Notes: generated from the sequence alone by a model not told the origin. A stretch of DNA of 64,000 nt from Anaerotignum propionicum DSM 1682 (GCF_001561955.1 NZ_CP014223.1:1860001-1924000); one strand, 5' to 3'; counted from the first letter of the stretch, positions 9,910 through 18,672 are shown. Numbers and translations are program-made.

Positions 9910-10242
9910 TTATTTCACAACCGTTAAAAGCATTTTAAAGCGTGTAATTGATTTTACAGCATGGGGGATGCCTGCTGACATAACAATCCCCTCCCCGGCC
10001 TTTGCAGTAAATGCCTTTCCGTCAATGATTATTTCTGCTTCTCCATCTAAAATAACAGCCATTGCATCTCCCGGCGCCGCATGAGTATTCACCCCCTCGC
10101 CCTCATCAAAGGCAAACAGCGTAATACCAACTCCAGGTTTTTGCGCAAATGTAAGGCTGGCCACTTTTCCTTTTTCATATTCAATTAAATTTACAAGCTC
10201 AAACGGCGTAGAATGTGCTACATTTTTAATTAACTCTGACAT
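9910..10242 (-). CDS. Cupin-domain protein
   Basis: 110 residues, a single small cupin barrel. The first cupin motif region is GEGVNTHAAPGDAMAVILDGEAEII and the second is AGEGIVMSAGIPHAV with a histidine. The metal-binding set is partial (His in NTHAAP and IPHAV). It is closely related to the cupin at 25023-25364, which shares the GDAM(A/V) and P-(H)A pattern. Cupins of this size bind metal or small ligands and often act as sensors or quercetinase-like enzymes. It lies 12 bases downstream of another cupin gene and upstream of the activase. Function in the island unknown. Confidence 0.85.
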   Translation of the reverse strand: MSELIKNVAHSTPFELVNLIEYEKGKVASLTFAQKPGVGITLFAFDEGEGVNTHAAPGDAMAVILDGEAEIIIDGKAFTAKAGEGIVMSAGIPHAVKSITRFKMLLTVVK

Positions 10243-10254
10243 AATTTCTCTCCT

Positions 10255-10587
10255 TTATTCGTTAACAGTAATTTGCAATACTTTAAATGATCCTTTTCCA
10301 CCAATCGCATGAAGGGTATGTGCAGGTACCGAAAAAACATCGCCTGTTTTTAAATGACTCATTTTTTCTCCCTGCTTAATTAATGTTTCTCCCTCTAACA
10401 CATAGTACAAAGTATCCCCAAAATATTCTTCCTCGCTGACCGTTTCTTTGTCTGCAAACGTGAATAACGTAACATAAATATGTTCACTGGAAGATAAAAG
10501 CATACTAACAACTTGATTTTTTTTTGGTGTTATCATTTCAGAGAAGCATTCCGGGTTGTCAGTCGGTAAATTTCTTAGCGTTGCCAT
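10255..10587 (-). CDS. Cupin-domain protein
   Basis: 110 residues with a cupin fold: central EEEYFGDTLYYVLEGETLI and the second motif TGDVFSVPAHTLHAI, with histidines near the C-terminal end. It differs clearly from the cupin immediately downstream, so the pair is an old duplication or two separate recruitments. A good ribosome site (GGAG) precedes the ATG at 10587. It sits between the ABC ATPase gene and the second cupin gene in the same operon. Confidence 0.85.
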   Translation of the reverse strand: MATLRNLPTDNPECFSEMITPKKNQVVSMLLSSSEHIYVTLFTFADKETVSEEEYFGDTLYYVLEGETLIKQGEKMSHLKTGDVFSVPAHTLHAIGGKGSFKVLQITVNE

Positions 10588-10598
10588 AACATTCTCCT

Positions 10599-11285
10599 TT
10601 ACTCCATTATAATTGATATAATTTCTTGCCGTATTTCATTTAGTTGATTGCTTTTTGCATTTCTTTCTCCTTGCGGCGGTAAAATAAATTGCTTTACAAG
10701 CTTACTTGGTCTTCCTGATAACACAAGAATGCGATTTGCCACAATGATAGCCTCATCAATTTCGTGCGTTATAAACAACACTGCCTGTTTACGGGCATTC
10801 CATACGCGTAAGAGCATATTGAGCATCTCGTGTCGTAAACAATAATCCAAACCCTGAAATGGTTCGTCCATCAAAAGAATTTCACTTTTATAGTAAAATG
10901 CCCTTGCAATTCCACACCTCTTTTTCATTCCTCCAGAAAGCTGGCACGGCTTGTATTGTTCAAAATTTTCCAGCCCAACATCATGAATCAGGTTTCTTAT
11001 TTCTTCTTTGTTTTCCTGATCATTTACCAGACTGATATTTTGCCAGACCGTTCTCCATGGCAAAAGTCTATCATCCTGAAATACAAATGAAATTGCATGG
11101 TCCGCTCCCGCAACGAAACCAGCCTTCGGTTTTTGAAGTCCGGCAATAATATTGAGCAAGGTGGATTTCCCACATCCTGATGGTCCTAGCACTGCAACGA
11201 TTTCATTATCCTCCACTTGAAAGCTAATGTTTTTTAATACAGGCAGCTCCCCAAAATTTTGGCTTATATCCTTTACTATTAGCAT
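10599..11285 (-). CDS. ABC transporter ATPase, SsuB/TauB/NrtD-like
   Basis: 228 residues. Walker A is GPSGCGKST near residue 34. The signature is LSGGMKKR, Walker B is EILLMDEPFQGLD and the switch histidine is in ITHE. It belongs to the nitrate/sulfonate/taurine importer ATPases and energises the permease encoded just upstream (coding ends overlap by 7 bases). The importer could take up a sulfonate, an aromatic acid, a pyrimidine precursor or an anion; the sequence does not decide. It shares an operon with the binding protein at 12015-13031. Confidence 0.9.
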   Translation of the reverse strand: MLIVKDISQNFGELPVLKNISFQVEDNEIVAVLGPSGCGKSTLLNIIAGLQKPKAGFVAGADHAISFVFQDDRLLPWRTVWQNISLVNDQENKEEIRNLIHDVGLENFEQYKPCQLSGGMKKRCGIARAFYYKSEILLMDEPFQGLDYCLRHEMLNMLLRVWNARKQAVLFITHEIDEAIIVANRILVLSGRPSKLVKQFILPPQGERNAKSNQLNEIRQEIISIIME

Positions 11286-12046
11286 TCTAAATTCCCCTTA
11301 TTCAAAAATAATTTCCTACAAAAAAAATCCGAAAGATAAAATAACATAACAATAACAATGGACCAGGCAATAATATTTTCCGGCTCAATATTAAGTCTTG
11401 CTAATTTAATCATTCCCCCTATGCCATCACTTGTTGTTAACACCTCTCCCATAACAGCAATCTTCCATCCGCTTCCCAATGCCACCTGAAATGCCGAATG
11501 AAAATATGGCATAATAGAAGGCAAAACCACATGCATGAAACGTTTTTTCTGAGAAAAGCGATAAAGCTGTGCCATTTGTAATAAATTTTTTTCAATATTG
11601 GAGATGCCTTCACAAATATTAATTGCAATAATCGGAAAGGTCGACGTTATCACAATAAAAATTGCAGGCCTTCCGTTAAAACCAAACCAAACAAGTGCCA
11701 ATACCACCCAAGAAACAGGTGGTATTGTTTGAAAAAGCCCTATGATTGGTGATAAAATCCCTTTCATATGAGAATTATATCCCATTATAATTCCTAATAT
11801 TAATCCTACTCCTATGCCTGCAGTAAGCCCTATTGTCAGCCTGATTACCGTAATTCCAATCATTTGGTAAAACTCTAACCCAGAAAAAATATGTAACAGG
11901 CTAGTAAAAACACTACTGATTGTTGGTACAACAAAAGGGGGGAAGAATAATGTAAACACCTTCCAAACTGCAAAGACAATGAAAAATGACAGCATCTTAT
12001 GAATTCTCTTTGAATTATTTTTCATCCACATAATATAATCTCGCAT
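11279..12046 (-). CDS. ABC transporter permease, SsuC/TauC-like
   Basis: Up to 255 residues with about six membrane segments. The EAA-type loop (ICEGISNIEKNLLQMAQLY and nearby residues) contacts the ATPase. The annotated ATG at 12046 overlaps the binding-protein gene by 32 bases. ATGs at 12031 and 12025 are alternatives, and no ribosome site clearly decides between them. It is the membrane subunit of the importer with its neighbours on both sides. Confidence 0.88.
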   Translation of the reverse strand: MRDYIMWMKNNSKRIHKMLSFFIVFAVWKVFTLFFPPFVVPTISSVFTSLLHIFSGLEFYQMIGITVIRLTIGLTAGIGVGLILGIIMGYNSHMKGILSPIIGLFQTIPPVSWVVLALVWFGFNGRPAIFIVITSTFPIIAINICEGISNIEKNLLQMAQLYRFSQKKRFMHVVLPSIMPYFHSAFQVALGSGWKIAVMGEVLTTSDGIGGMIKLARLNIEPENIIAWSIVIVMLFYLSDFFCRKLFLNKGNLEC

Positions 12047-13031
12047 CTGCTATTTTTCCGCCAATCATACTTGGATTAAAATCATACAACAGCTGATACA
12101 ACATTTCCAGCTCCGTCTGCGCATCCTGTGCCGACTTAAATTCCAAGCCCATATTTGGTAAGGATTTTTGTATCACAGCTGCTTTCAAGCCTAAATACTT
12201 TTCAGCTAACGCAGCAATTTCTTCTGGATGCTCGTTTGCCCAAGTAACAGATTCTTCATATGCGTTTTGGAAATCAGCAACTAACTCTGGATTTTCGTCG
12301 ATAAATTTTTGCGTTGTTCCAAATCCTGCATTAGGTATTTTTGTGTCTGTTCCAGTAACCCTTTGCCATTCATCTTCAAAGCTAAAAGCAATTCGCAAAT
12401 TTTCATTTCCCATTAAGGCCTTTGTTACCTGCGGCTCAATCAATGTTCCATAAACAGCCTCACCAGATGCAAGCAAGGTAGCTACTTCAGGCGTTGTTGC
12501 ATAAATTATTTCAACATCTTTTCCAACTTCCAAGCCTGCTTCTGCCAGAAAATATTGTGTTAACGCATCTGGAGGAGAAGACTGAAGAGGAATATATACG
12601 GTTTTTCCTTTTAAATCATCCCATGAATCAAAATCCGGATCGGATGTCATAAAATAAGTAACGCCCCAAGTATTTACATTCATCAAACGCACATCGAGCC
12701 CTTTGTTGTATAGCTTGGAAACAACAGTAAGAGGAAACGCAAACATATCATGCTCGCCATCTTGCACCATACCAATTAGAGTTTCTGGCTCATCCCAAAC
12801 ATCTAGCTTAATTTCAACATTCTCCCCCAATGCCTTTGTTTCTATCATATGCAAAATAGGTAAGGCTGGTGGTGCAGTGGGCACGCCAACTGTAATTGTT
12901 ACTGGTTCAGTCGCAGAAGTACTAGCAGTAGACTGAGTATCTGGATTTTCTGAATTTACATCTGCTTTTTGGCAACCAGCCAACCCAATGCACATACAGC
13001 CCGCAAGTAATAAAGATATTAGTTTTTTCAT
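12015..13031 (-). CDS. ABC transporter substrate-binding lipoprotein (NMT1/SsuA-like)
   Basis: 338 residues. The signal peptide ends in the lipobox LAGC near residue 20, so the protein is a membrane-anchored lipoprotein. The mature part has the two-lobe fold of NMT1/THI5/SsuA binding proteins: VGVPTAPPALPILHM binding-site start, DLKGKTVYIPLQSSPP hinge region and an ASGEAVYGTLIEPQV segment. It is the first gene of an eight-gene minus operon (importer, cupins, activase, split permease). It is transcribed away from the Crp/Fnr gene at 13179, with paired palindromes between. Ligand unknown. Confidence 0.9.
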   Translation of the reverse strand: MKKLISLLLAGCMCIGLAGCQKADVNSENPDTQSTASTSATEPVTITVGVPTAPPALPILHMIETKALGENVEIKLDVWDEPETLIGMVQDGEHDMFAFPLTVVSKLYNKGLDVRLMNVNTWGVTYFMTSDPDFDSWDDLKGKTVYIPLQSSPPDALTQYFLAEAGLEVGKDVEIIYATTPEVATLLASGEAVYGTLIEPQVTKALMGNENLRIAFSFEDEWQRVTGTDTKIPNAGFGTTQKFIDENPELVADFQNAYEESVTWANEHPEEIAALAEKYLGLKAAVIQKSLPNMGLEFKSAQDAQTELEMLYQLLYDFNPSMIGGKIADARLYYVDEK

Positions 13032-13063
13032 TGATTTTTTGTCCTTTCCATAATATAATATTT

Positions 13064-13081
13064 TTAGTTAGAATCAACTAA
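13064..13081. promoter_or_regulatory. Palindrome TTAGTT-N6-AACTAA (operator 1)
   Basis: Perfect 6+6 inverted repeat between the divergent SBP operon and crp-like gene. It lies about 15 bases from a likely minus-strand -10 (TATTAT at 13055-13060), so a bound protein would cover that promoter. It matches the second copy at 13099-13116. Confidence 0.6.
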
Positions 13082-13098
13082 CACTTCCCAAAATCAAG

Positions 13099-13116
13099 TT
13101 AGTTTTAATTAACTCA
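13099..13116. promoter_or_regulatory. Palindrome TTAGTT-N6-AACTCA (operator 2)
   Basis: Near-perfect copy of the palindrome at 13064, centre 35 bases away. It lies about 16 bases from a plausible plus-strand -10 (TATATT at 13121-13126) of the crp-like gene. The mirror-symmetric placement suggests joint control of both divergent promoters. Confidence 0.55.
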
Positions 13117-13149
13117 AGAATATATTAGCATTTTTATTCTGAAAATTCG

Positions 13150-13163
13150 GTTGCTATAGCAAC
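13150..13163. promoter_or_regulatory. GTTGC-N4-GCAAC palindrome (island motif)
   Basis: Perfect 14-base palindrome GTTGCTATAGCAAC, just before the ribosome site of the regulator gene at 13179. The half-sites and 4-base gap equal those at 18673, 20257 and (with T/A change) 25645. Its position downstream of the likely promoter suggests autorepression. Confidence 0.65.
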
Positions 13164-13178
13164 AAAAAGGAGGAAAAT

Positions 13179-13829
13179 ATGAAACAATATTTATCCATTC
13201 TAAAACAAATGCCTTTATTCGCATCCTCAGATGAAGATGCTATTGTAAATATTATTCAATGCCTTGACGGGCATACAAAAAAATTTGATAAAAATCAAAT
13301 TATCTATGACTATTTTGATAAAATAAATTTTGCAGGAATTTTACTAGATGGAGAGATTCGTGTCCTCATGCAAAATTCCTGTGGGAATGAATATAGTGTG
13401 CGAAAAATTATAAAAGGCAGTCTTTTTGGAGAAGCATATGCTTGCGTATCATCCGAATGTTCAGCCATTCAAGTTGTAGCACAAAAGGAAAGTACGATTT
13501 TATTTCTAAAGTTTTCAAACCTTTTTCTTCCTCGTGCAGTTTGTTGCCCACATGCTTCTAGAGTTACAGCAAATCTTCTCCAAGAAACTGCAAAAAATAA
13601 TATTTTTCAAAACCAAAAACTTCGTATATTAACACAAAAACATATCCGAGATAAAATAATTGTTTATCTTTATAGTTTGAATTCATCCAAAAACACCATT
13701 ACTTTGGCCTTTAATCGACAAGAGCTAGCAAACTATTTAGGCGTAGAACGAAGTGCTTTATCCCGAGAATTATGCAGAAAAAATGAAGGATTAATTGATT
13801 TTCACAAGAATAATTTAACAATTTTATAA
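13179..13829 (+). CDS. Crp/Fnr-family regulator
   Basis: 216 residues. The N-terminal cyclic-nucleotide-binding-type barrel (residues about 10-120) carries cysteines in EAYACV and AVCCPH. The C-terminal winged HTH has the recognition segment NRQELANYLGVERSALSREL. A good GGAGG site precedes the ATG. It is divergent from the importer/activase operon, and the intervening DNA holds three palindromes. The recognition helix is nearly that of the regulators at 18735 and 20372, consistent with a shared binding motif. The likely signal is redox, NO or a ligand sensed through cysteine and histidine; this is inference. Confidence 0.88.
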   Translation: MKQYLSILKQMPLFASSDEDAIVNIIQCLDGHTKKFDKNQIIYDYFDKINFAGILLDGEIRVLMQNSCGNEYSVRKIIKGSLFGEAYACVSSECSAIQVVAQKESTILFLKFSNLFLPRAVCCPHASRVTANLLQETAKNNIFQNQKLRILTQKHIRDKIIVYLYSLNSSKNTITLAFNRQELANYLGVERSALSRELCRKNEGLIDFHKNNLTIL

Positions 13830-14051
13830 GAAGTCTTGTTTAAGTAAATTTATCATAATTTATAATCCAATTCTCATTACTTCCAAAGAATATGTTGGGC
13901 ACCCAAATAATTTTACAAAAGGTCAATTGTAACAAGCCGTCTACGATGCATTATAGCTACTCATTGATCTATCAATTTTTTGAATATTTCCATTTTTGTG
14001 TCGTCTAAAACGTTCTTGGATATGGCTAGTGAAAAATTATAATGCAAATAT

Positions 14052-14088
14052 AAAAAGCAAAGATTCCAATGTTAATCAGAATCTTTGC
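14052..14088 (-). terminator. Terminator of hcp
   Basis: Perfect 10-bp stem GCAAAGATTC with GAATCTTTGC around a 12-base loop, followed on the minus strand by TTTTTATA. It ends the cupin-rubredoxin-hcp transcript 25 bases after the hcp stop. The remaining DNA back to 13830 shows nothing further. Confidence 0.85.
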
Positions 14089-14113
14089 CTTTAATTTAAA
14101 ACTTCATTACAAA

Positions 14114-15745
14114 TTATTCGCCCATAAACAACTTAATATCATCTTCAACTTGTCCAATACCTGCGATGCCAAACTTCTCAACAAGAACCTTTGCAACGTT
14201 AGGAGATAAAAATCCCGGCAACGAAGGACCAAGGTGAATATTTTTAACACCTAAATAAAGCAATGCAAGTAATACAATTACGGCTTTTTGCTCATACCAA
14301 GCAATATTATATGCAATCGGCAGGTCGTTAACATCCTCAAGTTCAAATATTTCTTTTAGCTTCAGTGCGATTACTACAAGAGAATAAGAGTCATTACATT
14401 GCCCAGCATCAAGAACTCTTGGAATACCACCAATATCTCCTAGCTCAAGTTTATTATAACGGAACTTTGCACATCCCGCAGTGAGAATAACTGTATCCTT
14501 AGGGAGTTTTTTCGCAAACTCAGTGTAATACTCACGGGATTTCATTCTGCCATCACAGCCTGCCATAACAAAGAACTTTTTAATTGCTCCGGATTTTACT
14601 GCATCCACCACTTTGTCTGCAAGAGCAAAAACTTGATTATGTGCAAAGCCGCCAACAATACTACCTGATTCAATTTCTACAGGAGGCTTACACTGCTTTG
14701 CCATAGCAATGATTTCAGAAAAATCCTTTTTACCATTTTCATCAGCTGTGATGTGAGGACATTCAGGATAACCCGATGCACCAGAAGTAAAGATTCTTTT
14801 TCTGATTTCCTCACTTCTTGGAGGTACAATACAGTTTGTTGTAAACAGAATCGGTCCATTAAAGGGTTCAAATTCGGTAACTTGCTGCCACCAGGAACCG
14901 CCGTAATTTCCAGCGAAATTGTCATACTTTTTGAAGAAAGGATAGTAATGTGCTGGAAGCATTTCACCATGAGTATAAACATCAACGCCCGTGTCTTTTG
15001 TTTGTTCCATAAGTTGCTCTAAATCAGTAAGGTCATGACCTGAAATTAGTATGCCAGGGTTATTTCTAACACCAATATTAACACTGGTGATTTCAGGATT
15101 TCCATATTTAGAAGTATTTGCTTCATCTAACAGTGCCATGACCTTAACACCAAACTCGCCTGTCTTTAATGTTAAAGCCACAAGATCATCTGCCGACAGC
15201 GAATCATTGAGGGTAGCGTCAAGTGCTTCATAAATAAATGCATTGATATCAATATCTTCTTTGCCAATATTAAGAGCGTGATGGGCATATGCTGCCATAC
15301 CTTTTAAACCGTAAATAATCATTTCTCTAAGAGAACGAACATCTTCATTTTCAGTTGAAAGTACACCTACTTTTGATGCCTTTTCCAACATAGATGCTCT
15401 GTCACTCACTTCAAATGCCGCCGCATCACTGAAGGTAACACCATGTACCTGTTTTTTCAACTCATTTCTAAGTCCAATCATCTTATTAATTTGAACTTCG
15501 ATTGCATCACCATCAAAATTAGCATTTGTAATGGTAATAAAAAGACTTTTTAAAACTTCATGATTTACTTCACTTATAGATTTGACATCCAGCTTGCCCT
15601 TCACAACTACCTCAGAAATTCCTTTTGTAACATAAATCAATAAGTCTTGCAATTTTGCAACTTCCTCATTTTTGCCACATACACCTCTTATCTCACAACC
15701 CGTACCTTTTGCAGTTTCTTGACATTGGTAACAAAACATACTCAT
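14114..15745 (-). CDS. hcp: Hybrid cluster protein (hydroxylamine reductase / NO-stress protein)
   Basis: 543 residues. The N-terminal cluster cysteines C5, C8, C17 and C23 (C-x2-C-x8-C-x5-C) are intact. Hybrid-cluster ligand regions are visible later in the chain: [50 protein letters not shown] and [10 protein letters not shown]. Hcp reduces hydroxylamine in vitro and protects against NO, either as NO reductase or as protein S-nitrosylase. It is the last gene of a cupin-rubredoxin-hcp operon; the rubredoxin gene 19 bases upstream probably encodes an electron donor. A second, longer Hcp is encoded at 23116-24960. Confidence 0.96.
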   Translation of the reverse strand: MSMFCYQCQETAKGTGCEIRGVCGKNEEVAKLQDLLIYVTKGISEVVVKGKLDVKSISEVNHEVLKSLFITITNANFDGDAIEVQINKMIGLRNELKKQVHGVTFSDAAAFEVSDRASMLEKASKVGVLSTENEDVRSLREMIIYGLKGMAAYAHHALNIGKEDIDINAFIYEALDATLNDSLSADDLVALTLKTGEFGVKVMALLDEANTSKYGNPEITSVNIGVRNNPGILISGHDLTDLEQLMEQTKDTGVDVYTHGEMLPAHYYPFFKKYDNFAGNYGGSWWQQVTEFEPFNGPILFTTNCIVPPRSEEIRKRIFTSGASGYPECPHITADENGKKDFSEIIAMAKQCKPPVEIESGSIVGGFAHNQVFALADKVVDAVKSGAIKKFFVMAGCDGRMKSREYYTEFAKKLPKDTVILTAGCAKFRYNKLELGDIGGIPRVLDAGQCNDSYSLVVIALKLKEIFELEDVNDLPIAYNIAWYEQKAVIVLLALLYLGVKNIHLGPSLPGFLSPNVAKVLVEKFGIAGIGQVEDDIKLFMGE

Positions 15746-15764
15746 AATTGTTCCCTCCTTTGTA

Positions 15765-15929
15765 CTATTTTTTTACTGGTTCAAACTCATCTTTACCCAC
15801 AAAACAAATTGGACAAACCCAATCATTAGGAATATTTTCAAAAGCAGTCCCTGGAGCTATACCACTATCAGGATCGCCTATTTGTGGGTCATAGATATAT
15901 CCGCATGGGACACATATATATTTTAGCAT
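15765..15929 (-). CDS. Rubredoxin
   Basis: 54 residues. Both iron-binding knuckles are present, [10 protein letters not shown] near residue 6 and [12 protein letters not shown] near residue 39, with the usual family length and the aromatic core (Y, W). It carries one electron at a Fe(Cys)4 centre in the cytoplasm. It has a ribosome site (GGAGG) before ATG 15929. It lies between the cupin and hcp genes, so it is a good candidate electron donor to Hcp or to the di-iron protein at 19476. Confidence 0.95.
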   Translation of the reverse strand: MLKYICVPCGYIYDPQIGDPDSGIAPGTAFENIPNDWVCPICFVGKDEFEPVKK

Positions 15930-15963
15930 TTCGTTCCTCCTTTCAATGTTTGTGGTTTTTTAA

Positions 15964-16278
15964 CTATTTCAAGGGTGCCGGTGCTTTTACAACAATTAGC
16001 TCCAATACTTTTTCAGATAAATTTTTTACAATCATCTTTGTGCTAACAGGAATCTTTAAAAGAGTTCCTTTATCATACTGATGAACATCTTGATCATTTA
16101 GTCCAATAGATAAAGTCCCCCTTACCACAGTCATATAAACGTTCGAATTAGAAAAATGTTCAGGGAGCCCTTGATCTTTATGAAAGACCATATGAATATA
16201 ATGAATATTTTCATCCTGAATTACTTTTTCAACCGCTTTTTCATCTCCAGTTGACATTTCATAAATTTGCTCGATCAT
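15964..16278 (-). CDS. Cupin-domain protein
   Basis: 104 residues with a single cupin barrel. It has HMVFHKDQGLPEHFSNSNVY (first motif, with histidines) and DKGTLLKIPVSTKMIV for the second motif, where the usual His is missing. First gene of the cupin-rubredoxin-hcp operon. This is the third of four cupins in the island and always adjacent to redox genes; a metal-binding or ligand-sensing role is possible. Confidence 0.82.
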   Translation of the reverse strand: MIEQIYEMSTGDEKAVEKVIQDENIHYIHMVFHKDQGLPEHFSNSNVYMTVVRGTLSIGLNDQDVHQYDKGTLLKIPVSTKMIVKNLSEKVLELIVVKAPAPLK

Positions 16279-16420
16279 TTTTATACCTCTTGTTCATTAT
16301 TTATAGTTTTAAATTGTAATTATATAGATGCTTATTCATTAGTTCCATAATGTTTAAGTATCTAATGGTTAAATTATACAACAAATTTTGACAAATGTAT
16401 ATCATTTTCCAACAATTTCT

Positions 16421-17134
16421 TTATTCGTTATAATGAATGGCTTGAACGGGACAAGCCATTATTGTTTGGCTAAGCCTCTCTCTGTCTATTTCAAAGTCAA
16501 AAGATTTTACATATGCTTTTTTACCTTGCATACCAAAAATCTCTGGGTAATTTCTGCTGCACATTGTACATCCCATGCAAAATTCCTTGTTTAATGTAAG
16601 TCCATTTGTTTTTTCTTCTTTCTGTACGATATCTTCGTCCTTCACAATTTTTGCAGTAACCCACGAAAATACCACTATCGCAATTACGGTTAATACCCAA
16701 CGAATTGCCATAAACTTCATACCCAAAAATTTCACTTCGTTTAAAAGCATTGGAACCTTTATTACTGCCCACGAGCTTAAAATTATAACCAAATTTCGTA
16801 CAGAAGCCCCCTTTTTGTGAAGCATGACACACATAGGAAATGCTGCATATATGGGTCCCGCAGATATGCTGCCTAAAACAAACGACAATATAATACCATT
16901 AACTTTGGATTCTTTTCCTAAGTATTTTGTGATTTTTTCCTTTGCAATCCATGTATCCAAAAGTGCAGTTAGAACAAAAATCACCGGCATTATCATAAGC
17001 ATTTCTTTAATATAATAAGCACTGTTTTTCATTGATGTAACACCCATCGTTGGTTTAATTAAAAACATCAGGATATAGGCAGCTGCAACCACGATCAAGA
17101 AAATATTATCTTTCGCTTTTTTTAAGATTTTCAT
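16421..17134 (-). CDS. Split permease, second half, fused to a ferredoxin domain
   Basis: 237 residues. The first 175 match the second permease half at 4912-5460 (shared GSISAGPIYAAFPMCVML motif). The last 60 form a ferredoxin-type domain with CMGCTMCSRNYPEIF and a final MACPVQAIHYN, enough cysteines for one [4Fe-4S] cluster. The start ATG at 17134 overlaps the stop of the first-half gene. A cytoplasmic iron-sulfur domain on a permease suggests that transport is coupled to, or gated by, redox state. This fusion is absent from the paralogue at 4912. Confidence 0.82.
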   Translation of the reverse strand: MKILKKAKDNIFLIVVAAAYILMFLIKPTMGVTSMKNSAYYIKEMLMIMPVIFVLTALLDTWIAKEKITKYLGKESKVNGIILSFVLGSISAGPIYAAFPMCVMLHKKGASVRNLVIILSSWAVIKVPMLLNEVKFLGMKFMAIRWVLTVIAIVVFSWVTAKIVKDEDIVQKEEKTNGLTLNKEFCMGCTMCSRNYPEIFGMQGKKAYVKSFDFEIDRERLSQTIMACPVQAIHYNE

Positions 17135-17613
17135 ACAATCACCCCCATTACCATAGCGATAATTATGGCAAATATAAAACTTAATCCATTTCTGGTTGCA
17201 GTAAATTTAAGCCCAAATTCACGCCTTTCAAGTGGAAATGTTACAACCCCTACCATAGTAAGTGTAGTTAGAAATGCTACGGAAGGAACAATACTAACCC
17301 CGGCGTCAACCAGTGTACCGACAAGCGGAAAAGCAATAAAGGCAGGGATCAGTGTAATTGTTCCAAATGCCGCTGATCCCACTGTTGCTATAAACAAGGA
17401 TTGACTTCCTACAAATTTGGCAATGTTTTCTGGCGGTAATATTGTTAAAATCAAACCGATTAAAAAAATAATCGATAATATGCTTCCCAACATCCCCTTT
17501 CCCATACCAAATGCCATTTTAAGCGCTTTTAGTGTCTTAGCTTTATCCTTTTTTAAGGAAATCAAAAGGAATATCATCGTTCCTATCCACATTGCTGCTG
17601 TAAATATATCCAT
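17131..17613 (-). CDS. Split permease, first half (DUF318/ArsP-like)
   Basis: 160 residues from ATG 17613, which follows GGGGGA; the open frame continues 14 codons upstream without a ribosome site. Four or five membrane segments; motif GTITLIPAFIAFPLVGTL near residue 93, matching the paralogue at 5460. Its last four bases overlap the start of the second half. It is divergent from the Crp/Fnr gene at 17725. Confidence 0.82.
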   Translation of the reverse strand: MDIFTAAMWIGTMIFLLISLKKDKAKTLKALKMAFGMGKGMLGSILSIIFLIGLILTILPPENIAKFVGSQSLFIATVGSAAFGTITLIPAFIAFPLVGTLVDAGVSIVPSVAFLTTLTMVGVVTFPLERREFGLKFTATRNGLSFIFAIIIAMVMGVIV

Positions 17614-17670
17614 ACAAATCCCCCATTCTTTTTTGATAACACAATTATAAAACAATTTATAATCCTCAAA

Positions 17671-17699
17671 TAGACACCGATGTTTCTTTTTGATATAAT
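17671..17699 (+). promoter_or_regulatory. Sigma-A-type promoter of the crp-like gene
   Basis: TAGACA at 17671-17676, a 17-base spacer, then TATAAT at 17694-17699. This is one mismatch from consensus with ideal spacing, 26 bases before the start codon at 17725. Confidence 0.8.
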
Positions 17700-17724
17700 G
17701 TTTTTAAATGGAGGATTAATACAC

Positions 17725-18372
17725 ATGAATATTGACATTTTACGAAACATTCCATTATTTTCAGCTATAAAAGAATCTGATTTAGAAAAACAAACGGAAG
17801 GCAATCATATTTATCAAAAACACTATATGAAAGGTGTAACCGTTCATAATGAAAATGAAACTTGCCGTATATTAGATATTGTATTGTCAGGAAGTTTAGT
17901 TGCCTATTCTTTATCAACGAATGGTTCATCAACTACGATATTTGAATTTAGTAAGGGAAGTGTAATCGGAGCTAATTTATTATTTGGTGAAAACCACAGT
18001 TATCCTCTTAATATCTATTGTCTTACAGATTGTCAAATAATCCACGTTGACATAAATGCTGTTTTAGAATTTTTGCACGACTACAATTTTACATTGCATT
18101 ATATAAGGTCAATTTCACAAAATTCACAAGGAATTAATCAAAAAATAGCAATGTTTACGCAAAGAACGCTTCGAGAAAATATTATGGATTATTTTAAACA
18201 GCAAGCTATCCTACAGAAATCTTCGGTAATTTTAATTCCAATGAGTAAAAGACAACTGGCAGACTATTTGGGGGTACAAAGACCATCCCTGTTTCGAGAG
18301 CTTAAAAAATTAAAAGATGAGGGTTTTATCGAAATTAATAACCATACAATCACAATAAAAAAAGAATACTGA
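17725..18372 (+). CDS. Crp/Fnr-family regulator
   Basis: 215 residues from ATG 17725 behind GGAGG; an upstream start is less likely. The N-terminal sensor barrel is followed by a winged HTH with SKRQLADYLGVQRPSLFREL. It lacks the C-x3-C-x-H-H signature of the regulators at 18735 and 20372, so it may sense something else. It is divergent from the permease/ferredoxin pair and lies beside the hcp operon, which suggests local control of those genes. No GTTGC-type palindrome is present in its upstream DNA. Confidence 0.87.
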   Translation: MNIDILRNIPLFSAIKESDLEKQTEGNHIYQKHYMKGVTVHNENETCRILDIVLSGSLVAYSLSTNGSSTTIFEFSKGSVIGANLLFGENHSYPLNIYCLTDCQIIHVDINAVLEFLHDYNFTLHYIRSISQNSQGINQKIAMFTQRTLRENIMDYFKQQAILQKSSVILIPMSKRQLADYLGVQRPSLFRELKKLKDEGFIEINNHTITIKKEY

Positions 18373-18420
18373 AAAAAGGAATCATACAGCAAGGTAAAAC
18401 CGCTGATTGATTCCTTTTTT
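18372..18420 (+). terminator. Intrinsic terminator
   Basis: Stem AAAAAAGGAATCA with TGATTCCTTTTTT around a 23-base loop, directly after the regulator stop codon. Works well on the plus strand because of the final T6. Confidence 0.85.
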
Positions 18421-18483
18421 AAATAGTAAAGTTAATTAAATCTAGCATCATAATCTATTGTCAACTTACTATAAAAACCAGCT

Positions 18484-18645
18484 TACGACAATTCACTTTC
18501 AACAACCATTTCTATTTTAGAAACATTAATAATATCTATATCAGGACAGTAAAAACGTATGGCTCCTTCATTGCACAATAGTGTTTTCCATCCATATCAT
18601 AAAATGTCTACATACAGGAACCTCTGCGACAGCACTTTTGGGCAC
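18484..18645 (-). pseudogene. Possible gene scrap in the 314-base gap
   Basis: On the minus strand a peptide ending NEGAIRFYCPDIDIINVSKI runs to a TAA near 18486, with a stop and frame shift upstream. It could be the tail of a lost gene. No family is recognised. The rest of the gap up to 18672 shows nothing else. Confidence 0.25.
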
Positions 18646-18672
18646 TATTTCTCATCTCACTAAATAAACACC

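Noticed and set aside
16320-16370. CATTAG...CTAATG inverted repeat before the cupin-rubredoxin-hcp operon
   Set aside because: Arms of only 6 bases with a 19-base gap, unlike either island operator; not strong enough to call.
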